Below, piece after piece: positions 16,382-25,512 of a stretch of 43,690 nucleotides of DNA. Under the pieces are notes generated by a model. That model searched no databases and was not told the origin of the DNA. It worked only from the letters and a program-made list of their open reading frames with translations. This DNA comes from Trichocoleus desertorum ATA4-8-CV12 (lineage in GTDB: Bacteria; Cyanobacteriota; Cyanobacteriia; FACHB-46), in contig JAHHIL010000051.1 of NCBI GenBank assembly GCA_019358975.1, positions 1 through 43,690 on the forward strand. The letters run 5' to 3'. A program made the translations under genes and the position numbers. The first letter of the stretch is position 1; every line of letters starts with the position of its first letter.

Positions 16382-18733
16382 ATGCGAAAGAGCGTCCGAG
16401 GCAAGCATTCTAGCGCCAATTTCTTTGGGGGGTATAACCGGATTATCCTGGCTACCTTTTCGCTAGTCACTGTCGTATCATGTGGGCTGTTTTACCTACA
16501 ATTTCGTTCTCGTTACCAGAATGAAGTAGAGCAACTGCAAACTAAATTTTTAGAAGAAGCCTCCAGCCTCAACTATTTGGTCAAAGGAGCGGCTGACCAT
16601 ATCAGTGCGCTGCACACGGAAGCTGAATCCTATTTGCTGACTCATGCTCCAGGTGAGCCGCCTTCGACGCTGTTCTCTCAACTGAAGAATCTACCGAATC
16701 AAGATTATTTTGCGCTGGACCCTATCCAGCCGCCTTTTACCGAAAAAATGGTAGGAGCTTTGAGTGGTAAAGGTTCTTTAGAGCAACTATCACCTGGCGT
16801 TAAGCGAGAGATTGAGATGGCGATCGCGCTCAATGCTCTGTTTCAGTCATCCAAAAAAAATATCCCGAATCTGGCTTGGGTATATTACATCTCAAAAAGT
16901 AAGTTTGTCACTCTTTATCCTTGGGTGCCCAGCAAAGATTATTTGTTCAAAGAGGGTGACTACAATGAGGATTTTTACAAGTTAGGGTTACCGGAAAATA
17001 ATCCGCAACGCCAACGGTTTTGGACTCGCGCCTATACAGATACAGCGGGTAAAGGTTTGATGGTGACGGTGGCTCAGCCTATCTATGACCAAGATACTTT
17101 TCTAGGCACCGTGGATTTAGATTTCACCCTAGATGTCCTGAATGACTTTATTAAAAACTCGGATGCTCAGCGCGATCGCCAAGCAAATTTATTTGTAATT
17201 AATCAATACGATCAGTTGTTAGCTCATCCTTATTTAGTCAGTTCTACAGATAAGGAAGTTAAATCAGCTCAAGTAGCATTGCCACCCAATCTACAAAGTC
17301 AGTTAAAACAAATCTTACAAACTCCCGCTGACCAAGTTAACTCCATTGATTCCTATTTAGTCTTGCATCACCCCTTAACTAATGCTCCCTGGCAGTTAGT
17401 TCTCTGGGTACCTCAGCAAGCCCTTGCTATAAAGGCTTTGTCTGGGACGAGTTGGCTATTTCTAGCGCTTCTCCCTGGACTGGGTTTGATTCTCGTTGCC
17501 GCCAGTCAACTAACGCGCCGAGAATTTATTGAGCCTGCTCGCAAATTGGTAGAACATATCGAAACTACCAGCCAAGGAGCTGGACAGGAATCTATCTCTG
17601 AAAAGTTGGATATCCCCAGTAGTTGGCAGCCTTGGTTTGAGAGGATTTCTCGTATTTTTGATGAGAACCGGAGATTGTTGCAGACCCTAGAAGCCTACAC
17701 CCAAGAACTAGAAGCCAAGAACGCAGCTCTGCAAGCTACAGAAAACTTACTCGCTGAAAATAACCGTAATTTAGAGATGCAGGTTGAGGAGCGAACAAAC
17801 CAATTGCAACAGGTGATTGCAACCTTGCGTCAGCAGACCCAAGATTTAGAAAGCACTCTTCAAGAACTGCAACAAACTCAGTCGCGGTTGATCCAAAGTG
17901 AGAAGATGTCGAGTCTCGGACAACTAGTGGCAGGCGTAGCGCATGAAATCAATAATCCTGTCAACTTTATCTATGGCAATTTGGCCCCTGCTCATGACTA
18001 CATCCAAGAGCTACTAAACCTAATTAGTTTGTATCAGGAGCATTATCCTCAGCCAGTTGCTGTGATTGAAGCTGAGACAAAAGCGATGGATCTAGAGTTT
18101 CTCAGGGCAGATTTACCCAAGTTGCTGTCTTCCATGCAGATGGGGGCCGAGCGGATTCGGCAAATTGTGCTGTCGCTCCGCAATTTCTCCCGCTTAGATG
18201 AGGCAGAGTTCAAAGCAGTTGACATCCACCAAGGAATTGATAGCACCTTAATTATTTTGGAGAATCGCCTCAAAGCTAAGCCAGAATCCCCTGCGATCGC
18301 CGTGATCAAAGAATATGGCAACTTACCGTTGGTGGAGTGCTATGCAGGACAGCTCAACCAAGTATTCATGAATGTGCTGACCAATGCGATCGATGCTTTG
18401 GAAGAAAACAACAAACAACGCAGTTGGGAAGAACTGATCGCGTCACCCAGCCAAATCCGCATCAGCACTCACCTCAACCTTGACAACCAAGTTGTGATCA
18501 AGATTTCTGACAATGGTCCCGGCATGTCTCCAGCGGTAAAGCAGCATATCTTCAATCCCTTCTTCACCACTAAGCCAGTAGGTAAGGGAACGGGCATGGG
18601 GATGTCAATCAGCTACCAAATCATTACCGAAAACCACGGTGGATCGCTAGACTGTATCTCCATTCCCGGAAAAAGAACCGAATTTATCATTGAGATTCCT
18701 TTACACCAGCAGGTTAAAGCTTGGTCAGATTGA
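16382..18733 (+). CDS. dCache sensor histidine kinase
   Basis: 783-residue membrane kinase. Transmembrane segments lie at about residues 22-40 and 355-375 and enclose a large periplasmic dCache domain (NLAWVYYISKSKFVTLYPW, YTDTAGKGLMVTVAQPIYDQDTFLGTVDLDF). A linker and a long coiled coil (about 430-505) lead to the HisKA motif SLGQLVAGVAHEINNPVNFIYGN, with His521 as phosphoacceptor. The ATPase has NVLTNAIDAL, DNGPGMSP, FNPFFTTKPVGKGTGMGMSI and ENHGGSL. The HEINNP motif marks the cyanobacterial HPK4-type group. No receiver domain follows. Its TGA stop touches the stop of the convergent SLH gene with no spacer. Confidence 0.9.
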   Translation: MRKSVRGKHSSANFFGGYNRIILATFSLVTVVSCGLFYLQFRSRYQNEVEQLQTKFLEEASSLNYLVKGAADHISALHTEAESYLLTHAPGEPPSTLFSQLKNLPNQDYFALDPIQPPFTEKMVGALSGKGSLEQLSPGVKREIEMAIALNALFQSSKKNIPNLAWVYYISKSKFVTLYPWVPSKDYLFKEGDYNEDFYKLGLPENNPQRQRFWTRAYTDTAGKGLMVTVAQPIYDQDTFLGTVDLDFTLDVLNDFIKNSDAQRDRQANLFVINQYDQLLAHPYLVSSTDKEVKSAQVALPPNLQSQLKQILQTPADQVNSIDSYLVLHHPLTNAPWQLVLWVPQQALAIKALSGTSWLFLALLPGLGLILVAASQLTRREFIEPARKLVEHIETTSQGAGQESISEKLDIPSSWQPWFERISRIFDENRRLLQTLEAYTQELEAKNAALQATENLLAENNRNLEMQVEERTNQLQQVIATLRQQTQDLESTLQELQQTQSRLIQSEKMSSLGQLVAGVAHEINNPVNFIYGNLAPAHDYIQELLNLISLYQEHYPQPVAVIEAETKAMDLEFLRADLPKLLSSMQMGAERIRQIVLSLRNFSRLDEAEFKAVDIHQGIDSTLIILENRLKAKPESPAIAVIKEYGNLPLVECYAGQLNQVFMNVLTNAIDALEENNKQRSWEELIASPSQIRISTHLNLDNQVVIKISDNGPGMSPAVKQHIFNPFFTTKPVGKGTGMGMSISYQIITENHGGSLDCISIPGKRTEFIIEIPLHQQVKAWSD

Positions 18734-20470
18734 TTAACGTCTAGGCACACGAATGTACCCCCACTCGCCGTCTGCAAAACTAGTTGTATACGGGCCTTCA
18801 GGACCTAGAGCTTGAGCAGTCCAGCGTCCACCCACATTCACCCGTGCCAACCCCTCGGAGAAAGAGTCTGCATCGGCAAACTGAGCCGCGATCGCAAACT
18901 TTCCAGTTTTATCAATAAAGCCTGCTTTGTCGCCCAGCCGTACCATTGCCAGCCCACCAGAGAACGGTAGAACCACCTCTCCCCCAAAAGGCTCTACGGA
19001 GGCTCCTGTCTCACTTCGAGCTTGGGGGGCATAAAATTGAGCTGGAATGGCGATCGCCCCTTGAGTGTTAATGAACCCCCATTTATTTGCGATTGACACA
19101 GCTGCTAAGCCTTCAGCGAAAGACTGGGCACGATAGAACTGAGGCTGGATCACGAGCTTGCCGCTTTTATCAACATATCCCCAACCCGCCTCTGTTTGCA
19201 CAGCCGCCAGTCCCCCAGCAAAAGACTGAGCATCAACAAATTGAGGTGGAATCACAACCGCACCAGTCCGATCAATAAAGCCAAAACGATTGTCGCGTTC
19301 AATTCTTGCTAAACCTTCGCTAAACGCTTTCACTGAGCCAGAGAATTGCGGAGAAATTACCCACTGCCCTTGAGGATTGATGTAACCCCATTGCTGATTG
19401 AGTTGCGCCGCTGCCAATCCTTCGGTAAACGAGAGCACGCTGTCAAATTGAGGCGTAATCACCAGCTTGCCAGTACGATCAATAAAACCAAATTTATCGC
19501 CGACTCTCACCGCTGCTAGCCCTTCCGAGAAAGGCTCGGCATTAGCAAACTGAGGTTCTATCAGCCATTGCCCTTGCCGATCGATGTAGCCCCAGCGAGT
19601 CCCTGAGGCATCCGGAATCACACCTACAGCTGCAAAGCCATCCGAAAAGGGCAAAGCCACATTGAAACGAGGTGCGATCGCGGTCTTGCCCGTAGTGTCA
19701 ATATAACCATAGCGTCCATCAATGCTAGCGACGGTTAATCCTTGAGAAAATCGCCGGAATCCAGTGGTTGCAGGCGGAATTGCAAACAAGTTTTGAGTCC
19801 CAGGACTGGAATTTCCAGCCACATATTGCCCTAGAATCGTTTCACCTGGAGCTAGCGCCTGACAAAGCAGGGCTGCGACTTCGCCTCTGGTGGCTCCTTG
19901 GTTGGGCCGTAGCTGTTTAACTTGAGGATAGTTCACTACCAAACGGTTGAGGGTAGCCGCTGCGATCGCGCCTTTGGCATAGGTTGGCACCTGAGCCGCA
20001 TCAGTAAAGTTTTGCTGCAAAATCAAATCAGGATTACTAGGCGCTACCTGCTTTAGGGCACTGGTCACTACCGCGATCGCCTGCACTCGTGGAATCGGCT
20101 GAGTTGGCTTAAAAGTGCCATCAGGATAACCAGAGAAAAACTGGCGTTCCGCAGCATCTCGAATCGCTCGGTAAGCCCAATAGGTAGGCGATACATCACG
20201 AAACGTTGGAGCACTGCGCGATCGTGGCAGATCAGGAAAGGCGTTGAGCATAAAGACCGCAAACTCAGCTCGTGTAACGCTGGCATCGGGACGAAAGGTA
20301 CCATTTGGATACCCGTTGACCAATCGGCGCTGGGACAACTGCTCGATACAAGCCCGCCCCCAATAAGCAGAGGTATCAGTAAAACCCCAAGCTACCGACG
20401 AACTCATACTCCATAAGGAAAAAGTAGCGATCGCCACCGTCCCCAATCTTTTGGCACCGGACATGAACAA
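18734..20470 (-). CDS. SLH-domain and WG-repeat surface protein
   Basis: 578-residue exported protein. It opens with a signal peptide (hydrophobic core LGTVAIATFSLWSMSSSVAWG, about residues 8-29). Three S-layer-homology repeats follow: YWGRACIEQLSQRRLVNGYPNGTFRPDASVTRAEFAVFM (about 36-75), YWAYRAIRDAAERQFFSGYPDGTFKPTQPIPRVQA (about 97-132), and a diverged third near 160-205. Residues about 240-575 hold seven or eight WG/KWG repeats with the cores GYIDTTGK, GFIDRTGK, FSEGLA. SLH domains bind peptidoglycan-linked polymers in cyanobacteria, so the WG propeller is probably displayed in the periplasm or on the surface. Ligand unknown. It converges on the dCache kinase. Confidence 0.9.
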   Translation of the reverse strand: MFMSGAKRLGTVAIATFSLWSMSSSVAWGFTDTSAYWGRACIEQLSQRRLVNGYPNGTFRPDASVTRAEFAVFMLNAFPDLPRSRSAPTFRDVSPTYWAYRAIRDAAERQFFSGYPDGTFKPTQPIPRVQAIAVVTSALKQVAPSNPDLILQQNFTDAAQVPTYAKGAIAAATLNRLVVNYPQVKQLRPNQGATRGEVAALLCQALAPGETILGQYVAGNSSPGTQNLFAIPPATTGFRRFSQGLTVASIDGRYGYIDTTGKTAIAPRFNVALPFSDGFAAVGVIPDASGTRWGYIDRQGQWLIEPQFANAEPFSEGLAAVRVGDKFGFIDRTGKLVITPQFDSVLSFTEGLAAAQLNQQWGYINPQGQWVISPQFSGSVKAFSEGLARIERDNRFGFIDRTGAVVIPPQFVDAQSFAGGLAAVQTEAGWGYVDKSGKLVIQPQFYRAQSFAEGLAAVSIANKWGFINTQGAIAIPAQFYAPQARSETGASVEPFGGEVVLPFSGGLAMVRLGDKAGFIDKTGKFAIAAQFADADSFSEGLARVNVGGRWTAQALGPEGPYTTSFADGEWGYIRVPRR

Positions 20471-20568
20471 GTTCTCCCAGAGATTCAGGCTTCATTACCA
20501 GTCTGAGCAATCTAGAGGGCTAACCACTACGCCTGATTGGATGAAGCTTTATAGTCATTTGGGACAAC

Positions 20569-20655
20569 CTAGCTTGAGGTAACACAGTCACGCAACCAAT
20601 TGCGCCATTCAGTTAGCTCCCGATCAGTCAACAGCGCTTGATGGGATTTCTGATA
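20569..20655 (-). pseudogene. C-terminal gene fragment cut by the IS630 element
   Basis: On the minus strand the frame entering from the IS left end reads YQKSHQALLTDRELTEW and ends RNWLRDCVTSS with a TAG at 20569-20571. Its composition is protein-like and it has no start outside the IS, so it is probably the tail of a gene whose remainder was lost. The sequence right of the IS does not continue this frame: a TGA appears at the junction. I do not recognise the family. Confidence 0.35.
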
Positions 20656-20720
20656 CCAATTTAAATTAGGCAGAGGGCAGATAAGCTAGGCTGAGAGGAG
20701 TTGTTTCGTCTGCTCTGCTG

Positions 20721-21236
20721 ATGGCTGGCGTCACCTCAATTGACGTGAAGGAAAGTTTGGATGACCTCGTAGAACAGTTGCGCCAAGCAGCTACGCCAAC
20801 CGCCAAAGAACGCTTGCAAGTGCTCTACTGGCTCAAGCAAGAGCAGGCACCGAGTATCAGCGCGATCGCCCAAGCGGTGGGGAAACATCGCAACACGGTG
20901 CAAACCTGGTTATCGATGGATCGAGAAGGGGGAGTCGAAGCGATGCTGGACGTGAAGAAATCGCCGGGAGGGGTGCAGGTGATTCCGCGATGGGCAGAAG
21001 AGGCCCTAGCCAAGCGCCTAGAAGAACCTAATCATGGAGGATTTCAAAGCTACGGAGCGCTGCAGCAGTGGTTGGCTCAGACGCTGGGGATAGAGGCTCA
21101 ATATCACGCGGTCTATCAGATGACGCGCTATCGACTCCAAGCCAAACTGAAAGTGGCCCGTCCTCAAAATTGCCGACAAGACCCTCAGCAGCGAGAGGCG
21201 TTTAAGCAAACCTTACAGACGACCTCAACCTGCTGA
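20721..21236 (+). CDS. IS630 transposase, N-terminal ORF (helix-turn-helix)
   Basis: 171 residues with the winged-helix/HTH DNA-binding half of an IS630 transposase: LKQEQAPSISAIAQAVGKHRNTVQTWLSMDREGGVEAML, then a second HTH_32-like region (GGFQSYGALQQWLAQTLGIEAQYHAVYQMTRYRLQAKLKVARP). The frame ends at 21236. The catalytic half continues in the -1 frame from about 21221 (DDLNLLSQHATPVRQDNRP), so a programmed -1 frameshift or a recent mutation separates the two. Confidence 0.85.
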   Translation: MAGVTSIDVKESLDDLVEQLRQAATPTAKERLQVLYWLKQEQAPSISAIAQAVGKHRNTVQTWLSMDREGGVEAMLDVKKSPGGVQVIPRWAEEALAKRLEEPNHGGFQSYGALQQWLAQTLGIEAQYHAVYQMTRYRLQAKLKVARPQNCRQDPQQREAFKQTLQTTSTC

Positions 21237-21253
21237 GTCAGCACGCCACTCCA

Positions 21254-21799
21254 GTGCGCCAAGACAACCGCCCGATTCGCTACTTTGCTCAGGATGAGAG
21301 CCGCTTTGGACTGCACACGCTGATCGGACACTTGATTACAGCTTGTGGAGTCAAGCCCATTGGACAGTGGCAGTGGTTGTTCAAAGCCTTCTGGCTCTAT
21401 GGAGCAGTCGAACCAGCAACGGGAGAAGCCTTTTTTCTGCAATTTTCCCCTGTCGATACCGAGTGCTATCAGCGCTTCTTGGATGAGTTCTCTCAGGCTT
21501 ATCCAGATAGTCTCAATATTGTTCAGGTCGATAACAGACGGTTCTACAAGGGTCAGGGTCTAGTGGTGCCAGAGAATATCATTCTGTTGTTTCGACCGCC
21601 TTACTGTCCCGAGTTAAATCCAACGGAGCGATTGTGGGAACATCTCAAGACAGATCTCAAATGGGCCTCGTTCAAGACCTTGGCTCAACTACAAACCAAA
21701 GTCGATCAGCTGCTAGCTGAGTTAACGCCTGAAGTGATTGCTTCTATCACAGGTTATCCCTTTATCTTGGATGCTCTATCTGCCTTGAACGCTGTTTAA
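21254..21799 (+). CDS. IS630 transposase, catalytic DDE ORF
   Basis: Catalytic half of the transposase. The DDE residues are in YFAQDESRFGL (first Asp), NIVQVDNRRFYKGQG (second Asp) and PPYCPELNPTERLWEHLK (Glu), all in typical IS630 contexts. The C-terminus (LTPEVIASITGYPFIL) reaches to the right inverted repeat. The codon shown as start is a GTG within the overlapping region; the real product is probably a fusion made by -1 frameshifting. All three catalytic residues are intact, so the element may still be mobile. Confidence 0.85.
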   Translation: MRQDNRPIRYFAQDESRFGLHTLIGHLITACGVKPIGQWQWLFKAFWLYGAVEPATGEAFFLQFSPVDTECYQRFLDEFSQAYPDSLNIVQVDNRRFYKGQGLVVPENIILLFRPPYCPELNPTERLWEHLKTDLKWASFKTLAQLQTKVDQLLAELTPEVIASITGYPFILDALSALNAV

Positions 21800-21800
21800 A

Positions 21801-22244
21801 TTGGTATCACAACTCGGTTTAGAATCCTTCGATGCGGCCTCGTCTCTGTTCAAGCAGTCTCAGGCCAACCGCTTGTTTGTGTGCCGAGGAGCCAAGTGGC
21901 AAGCGTTAACAGCTCAAGCTCTACGCGATCGCCTCAATCAAGGACTAGTTTGGGGAATCAGAAATGAAGAAGAAGTCTTGCAAAGTGTATTTCTTCAAAG
22001 CCACTTGGAAAGCTCTAATGAGGCACTGTGGGCGGGCTGTGTTGAAGGCAGAGCAGACAGCTTATCGATGCTATTGAGCGAGATGCGTCAATTAGCCCAA
22101 CAGCAAGGCTATGAAGTGGTGAGTGGCTTTTTTCCGAATCGTCAACCAATCTTTAAGGCACTTGAAGAATCTGGCTATCAATCGCCTCCAGGAGAGGAGT
22201 TTTGGATTTACGAGAAACTATTGCGACAAAACGGAGCCAGATGA
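21801..22244 (+). pseudogene. GNAT-like acetyltransferase fragment next to IS630
   Basis: The open frame starts inside the IS right end (TTG at 21801) and gives about 145 residues. Segments such as QGLVWGIRNEEEVLQSVFLQ, WAGCVEGRADSLSMLLSEMRQLAQQQGYEVVSGFFPNRQPIFKALEESGYQ and FWIYEKLL have the order of a GNAT C-terminal half (core strand, helix, then A-x-x-x-G-Y). Removing the IS restores an ATG at 20641, giving MGFLISQLGLESFD in the same frame, so the insertion may have hit the extreme N-terminus. A full GNAT is usually longer, so a deletion may also be present. No acyl-CoA loop (Q/R-x-x-G-x-G/A) is clear. Confidence 0.5.
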
Positions 22245-22384
22245 GTCAATCATGAGTCATCAATTTAACTGTTGTATCGTCTAGTTATTTTCAAAACGCT
22301 AATCCCCTAATCTATGAAAGCTTTGGTTTCAATTTTAGAAATCGTTTCAGAAGTTACAATCACGTTGTCACAATTCAGCTTTTC

Positions 22385-23210
22385 GTGAAAGTAATTGATT
22401 TGCCTCAGGGTCATCAACGCTATCTCTGTCCTGCTTGCCATCAAACTTTTTCCGAATCCTCGATAGTCTCTACTACCGTCGTCATATCAGTGCTGAACAA
22501 ATTCGCCAAGTGCTGCAAGCCCACAGTGAAGGGAGTAGTTTGCGGGGTATCAGTCGCACGACTGGGCTGGCCTACAATACCGTCGTCAGCCTTGTTCGCG
22601 CTGCCAGTCAAAAAGCACAATTAGTACATAACGCCGAAGTTCAAGCAGTACAAACAAAGGAGGTGTGTGCCGATGAAATGTGGTCATTCGTTTCAAAAAA
22701 CAGAAGCAATGTTCCCCTAAGAACGGGAGCAGGGAGATTGCTGGATTGGGCTAAGTCTTGCCCGTTGTAGTGGTTTAATTCTCGCTGCCCGTGTGGGCAA
22801 ACACACTGATGTGTTCATTGAGCAGTTAGGGGTCAGCCCCGAAGGAAAAACAGCGTGCAAGCAGTTGAATCCGGATGACTAGGGAGGGTACGAACGAGTG
22901 TTACCTGGTGAGATTCAGCACCATATTGGCAAAGACACAACCCAGCGATTAGAGCGCCCCAATGGAACGATACGGCAACAAACGGGAAGATGGCTAAGCC
23001 TGCGGCACGCTACGCGAACGACGACAGAATAAGTTTGGCAAGGTGTGGGAACAAACGAGAGTGACAACTCGCCTAGTGGTGAGCTACTTCAACGGGATCT
23101 GGCAACATAGCCGATTCAAAACCACAGCAACACAGCGGGCAGGATTACCCACGCGATCGTGGAGCTGGCACGATATTTCCTCCTATCCCACAATGATTTA
23201 ATGCACTACC
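22385..23210 (+). mobile_element. decayed IS1-like insertion sequence
   Basis: Scattered frames assemble into one IS1-family transposase: GHQRYLCPACHQTF (zinc-binding, 22407-22448), YYRRHISAEQIRQVLQAHSEGSSLRGISRTTGLAYNTVVSLVRAAS (HTH), VCADEMWSFV (first catalytic Asp), CWIGLSLARCSGLILAARVGKHTDVF, then DD-stop-GGYERVLPGEIQHHIGKDTTQRLERPNGTIRQQTGRW, NKFGKVWEQTRVTTRLVVSYFNGIWQHSRFKT and WSWHDI. It carries several frameshifts, an amber codon near 22879 where Trp is expected, and a small repeat inserted near 22993. The right end is probably the GGTAGTGCAT complement at 23201-23210. The left end is not identified. Confidence 0.7.
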
Positions 23211-25124
23211 GAGAATTGCAACTTTTCCCTCGTTTGGTTGCCCAATCCGAAACGCATAAACGTCGTACCAACGGTGTAAAGCTGCGGCACGATTCTCAAA
23301 GCGATTGGATTCACCCGTGAGCGCAATGTTGCCATAGATTTCAAACCAATGCTCTTCATGATCAGGCGCTAACTCACGCATTCGCTTGCCTTGTGCATCA
23401 ATCAGTCCCGTTTGTTGCTCAAAGGCAGGATTGATTTCTAAGAAGCGGTAATCAATCGGCTTACTGTTTTCATCGAACAGCACCTCAATCACACAAAAGC
23501 CTTGATCAATTGACTCAAATAGCGTTCGATAACGGGTTTCAGATTGACGCAAAGCAACTTCTGTTTGTTTGCGATCAGTAATGTCATAGGATACGACCAG
23601 CACTGCTTCTACTTCACTGCGATCGTCGTATAAAGGAACGCCATGCGAGATATAGTGGCGATCGTGGCTATTATGCTCCCAGCTAAAGGGTTCACCGCAC
23701 AACGCCTGACGGTAATGAAGCTCGTAAATTGCTGCGAGACTGGGATCGAGTGCCTCCCAGATAGTTTTGCCCACCAAATCTTGAGATGTAAAGCTTGTTG
23801 CCTCTAGTGCTTTGCCCTCTGCCAGTTGATAGCGCAACTCACGATCTACAATGAAGGCAACCCCATTTGGCAAGTTGGCAGCAACGGTACGGAGACGAGC
23901 TTCACTCTGATGCAATGCTGTCTGAGCATCAATCTCATTCTGAATATCCGTGCAGGTTCCGACCCACTTCGTGATTTGTCCAGCCTCATCTTTGATCGGA
24001 GTACCGCGAACCAACTGCCAGCGCCATTCACTTGTGTGGAAACGGAAGCGATGTTTAATCTCTAACGATTCACCTGTTTGCAGACTGTATCTCCAATCGC
24101 GCAGTGTGTTTGACAAATCCTCTGGGTGAACAACATTCTGCCAGTGCCAGTCATAAAGCTGCTCTGGCGGTAAACCGATGTAGTCTGCCCATTGCTGGCT
24201 CAGGTAGTCTACGGTGCCATCGGGTGTTGTTGTCCAAATGAGTTGGGGAATTGTAGCGGTCAATGTGCGGAACCGCTCCTCACTTTCCCGCAGAGCCATT
24301 TCTGCCTGCTTGCGCTTAGTAATATCAACAGCAGTCCCGTAAATGATCTGTTCGGCTGGGTAAGGCTTAGCATTCCAGAGCAACCAGCGGTAAGAGCCGT
24401 CTTTGTGCTGATAGCGATTTTCAAATGCAAAGATTTCGTTGCCAGAAAATAAGCTGGCAGTTTCCAGTTCGGAGGTGGGAATGTCATCCGGGTGGACAAG
24501 CTCAAGCCAGGGTCGAGAGATCATTTCGGCAGATGTCCAGCCCAGTAGTCGTTCAAAGGTGGGGCTGACCCAATGGAAATATCCATCGTTGCCCGTAATC
24601 ACTTGCAAATCTGAACCAACTACCAGAAATCGGCGGAACTGTTCTTCAGATGCTTGTAAGGCGGCTTCTGTTTGCTGGCGATCTTCTTCGGCACGCTTGC
24701 GTTCGTTTTCAACGCGCTGGTGCTCTGTAATATCACGCGAGATGCACAACAACTGTTCAATGTGCCCCTCTGCTCCTCGCATGGGGCTGACCTTGCTATC
24801 CCACCACTTCGGTTCACCGCTGGTTGTTGGACGGTATCCCTGAAAGGTATACACTTCCCCTACCTTGGCTTTGGCGATCGCCTCAATCGAGACCCGCTAA
24901 TCAGCTCCTTGCCAGAAATCCGCCCAAGCGGTATTGAGGAAAGGCGTTAGATCCTGGATACCCAACAACGCTTGCCCACTCCGGTTCATGAACAGAATTC
25001 GCCCGTCTAAATCCAACACCTGGATGCAGTCATCGCTACTATCGAGGATTTGCAGCGCTAAATCGGGCAGTTGGGGTGAACAACTTGCGACCTCTGTTGT
25101 TGATTGAGCATTCGTTTCGGTCAT
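23211..25124 (-). pseudogene. multi-PAS sensor protein, broken by an amber codon and an IS
   Basis: The coding frame starts at ATG 25124 with a PAS domain (ILDSSDDCIQVLDLDGRILFMNRSGQALLG) and meets TAG at 24899-24897 after residue 75. The same frame then continues for more than 560 residues through the rest of PAS1 and four more PAS/PAC modules (HWVSPTFERLLGWTSAEM; YLSQQWADYIGLPPEQLYDWHWQNVVHPED; RYQLAEGKALEATSF; FCVIEVLFDENSKPIDYRFLEINPAFEQQTG). It ends abruptly at VAIL, where the IS1-like element begins. Related genes continue into HisKA/HATPase domains, so the kinase core is lost. The last PAS is a paralogue of one in the large kinase at 29998. A 5-domain PAS protein could still be made only if the amber were read through. 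Confidence 0.8.
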
Positions 25125-25202
25125 GCGTTGAGGACTGTTTTGAGACGAATTCTTGCCTGAAGAACTAGAGGAATGCAGATTGGGAGAATTAAGCCTCCAC
25201 TC

Positions 25203-25463
25203 TTACTTTGAAAAGTATTGAACCAGCAGATCTTTACCTGTCTCGCCCATTTGATGCAGCAAGTACTCAATCTGTTTCAATGCAACAGGTAAGGGTTTGG
25301 TGCGCCCATTTTCCCAGCGATTCACACTTTGAAAAGAAACTCCCAGTTTTTCAGCAAACTTGGCTTGCGAGAGTTTAAGCCGCTATCGGGTTTCTCTCAC
25401 CAACGCTGCCAGATCTAACTGTTCGATTCCTTCAGCGTTGCGCTTTGTGCTGATTGCAGGCAT
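25203..25463 (-). pseudogene. XRE-type helix-turn-helix regulator with in-frame amber codon
   Basis: Minus-strand frame of 86 codons from ATG 25463: residues 1-26 (ending LVRETR), TAG at codon 27 (25385-25383), then RLKLSQAKFAEKLGVSFQSV, NRWENGRTKPLPVALKQIEYLL to a TAA at 25203. The second part is an HTH_XRE domain (SQAKFAEKLGVSFQSVNRWENG). Gln is the natural residue at the amber position (RETRQRLKLSQ), so a single CAG-to-TAG change explains it. A perfect palindrome lies 34 nt upstream, as expected for an autoregulated repressor. It precedes the broken PAS gene on the same strand, 78 nt apart. Confidence 0.7.
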
Positions 25464-25496
25464 AGAGCGTGACCATACTAAATTGCGTACATTAGT

Positions 25497-25512
25497 TATA
25501 CCGTCTGGTATA
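25497..25512. promoter_or_regulatory. palindromic operator upstream of the XRE gene
   Basis: TATACCGTCTGGTATA has 6-bp arms (TATACC/GGTATA) around GTCT. It is centred about 40 nt upstream of the ATG of the minus-strand XRE regulator, where a -10 element (TATAAC on that strand overlaps it) would lie. Binding by the XRE protein itself is the simplest reading; this is inferred. Confidence 0.5.

Larger units (their letters stand above)
20654..21806 (+). mobile_element. IS630-family insertion sequence with TA duplication
   Basis: Perfect terminal inverted repeats TGATACCAATTTAAA (20651-20665) and TTTAAATTGGTATCA (21795-21809) bound the element. IS630/Tc1-mariner elements duplicate a TA dinucleotide, and TA is present at both ends inside the repeat, giving an element of about 1.15 kb. 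It encodes a transposase in two overlapping frames. Removing it with one TA joins ATGGGATTTCTGATA to the downstream GNAT reading frame. Confidence 0.85.
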
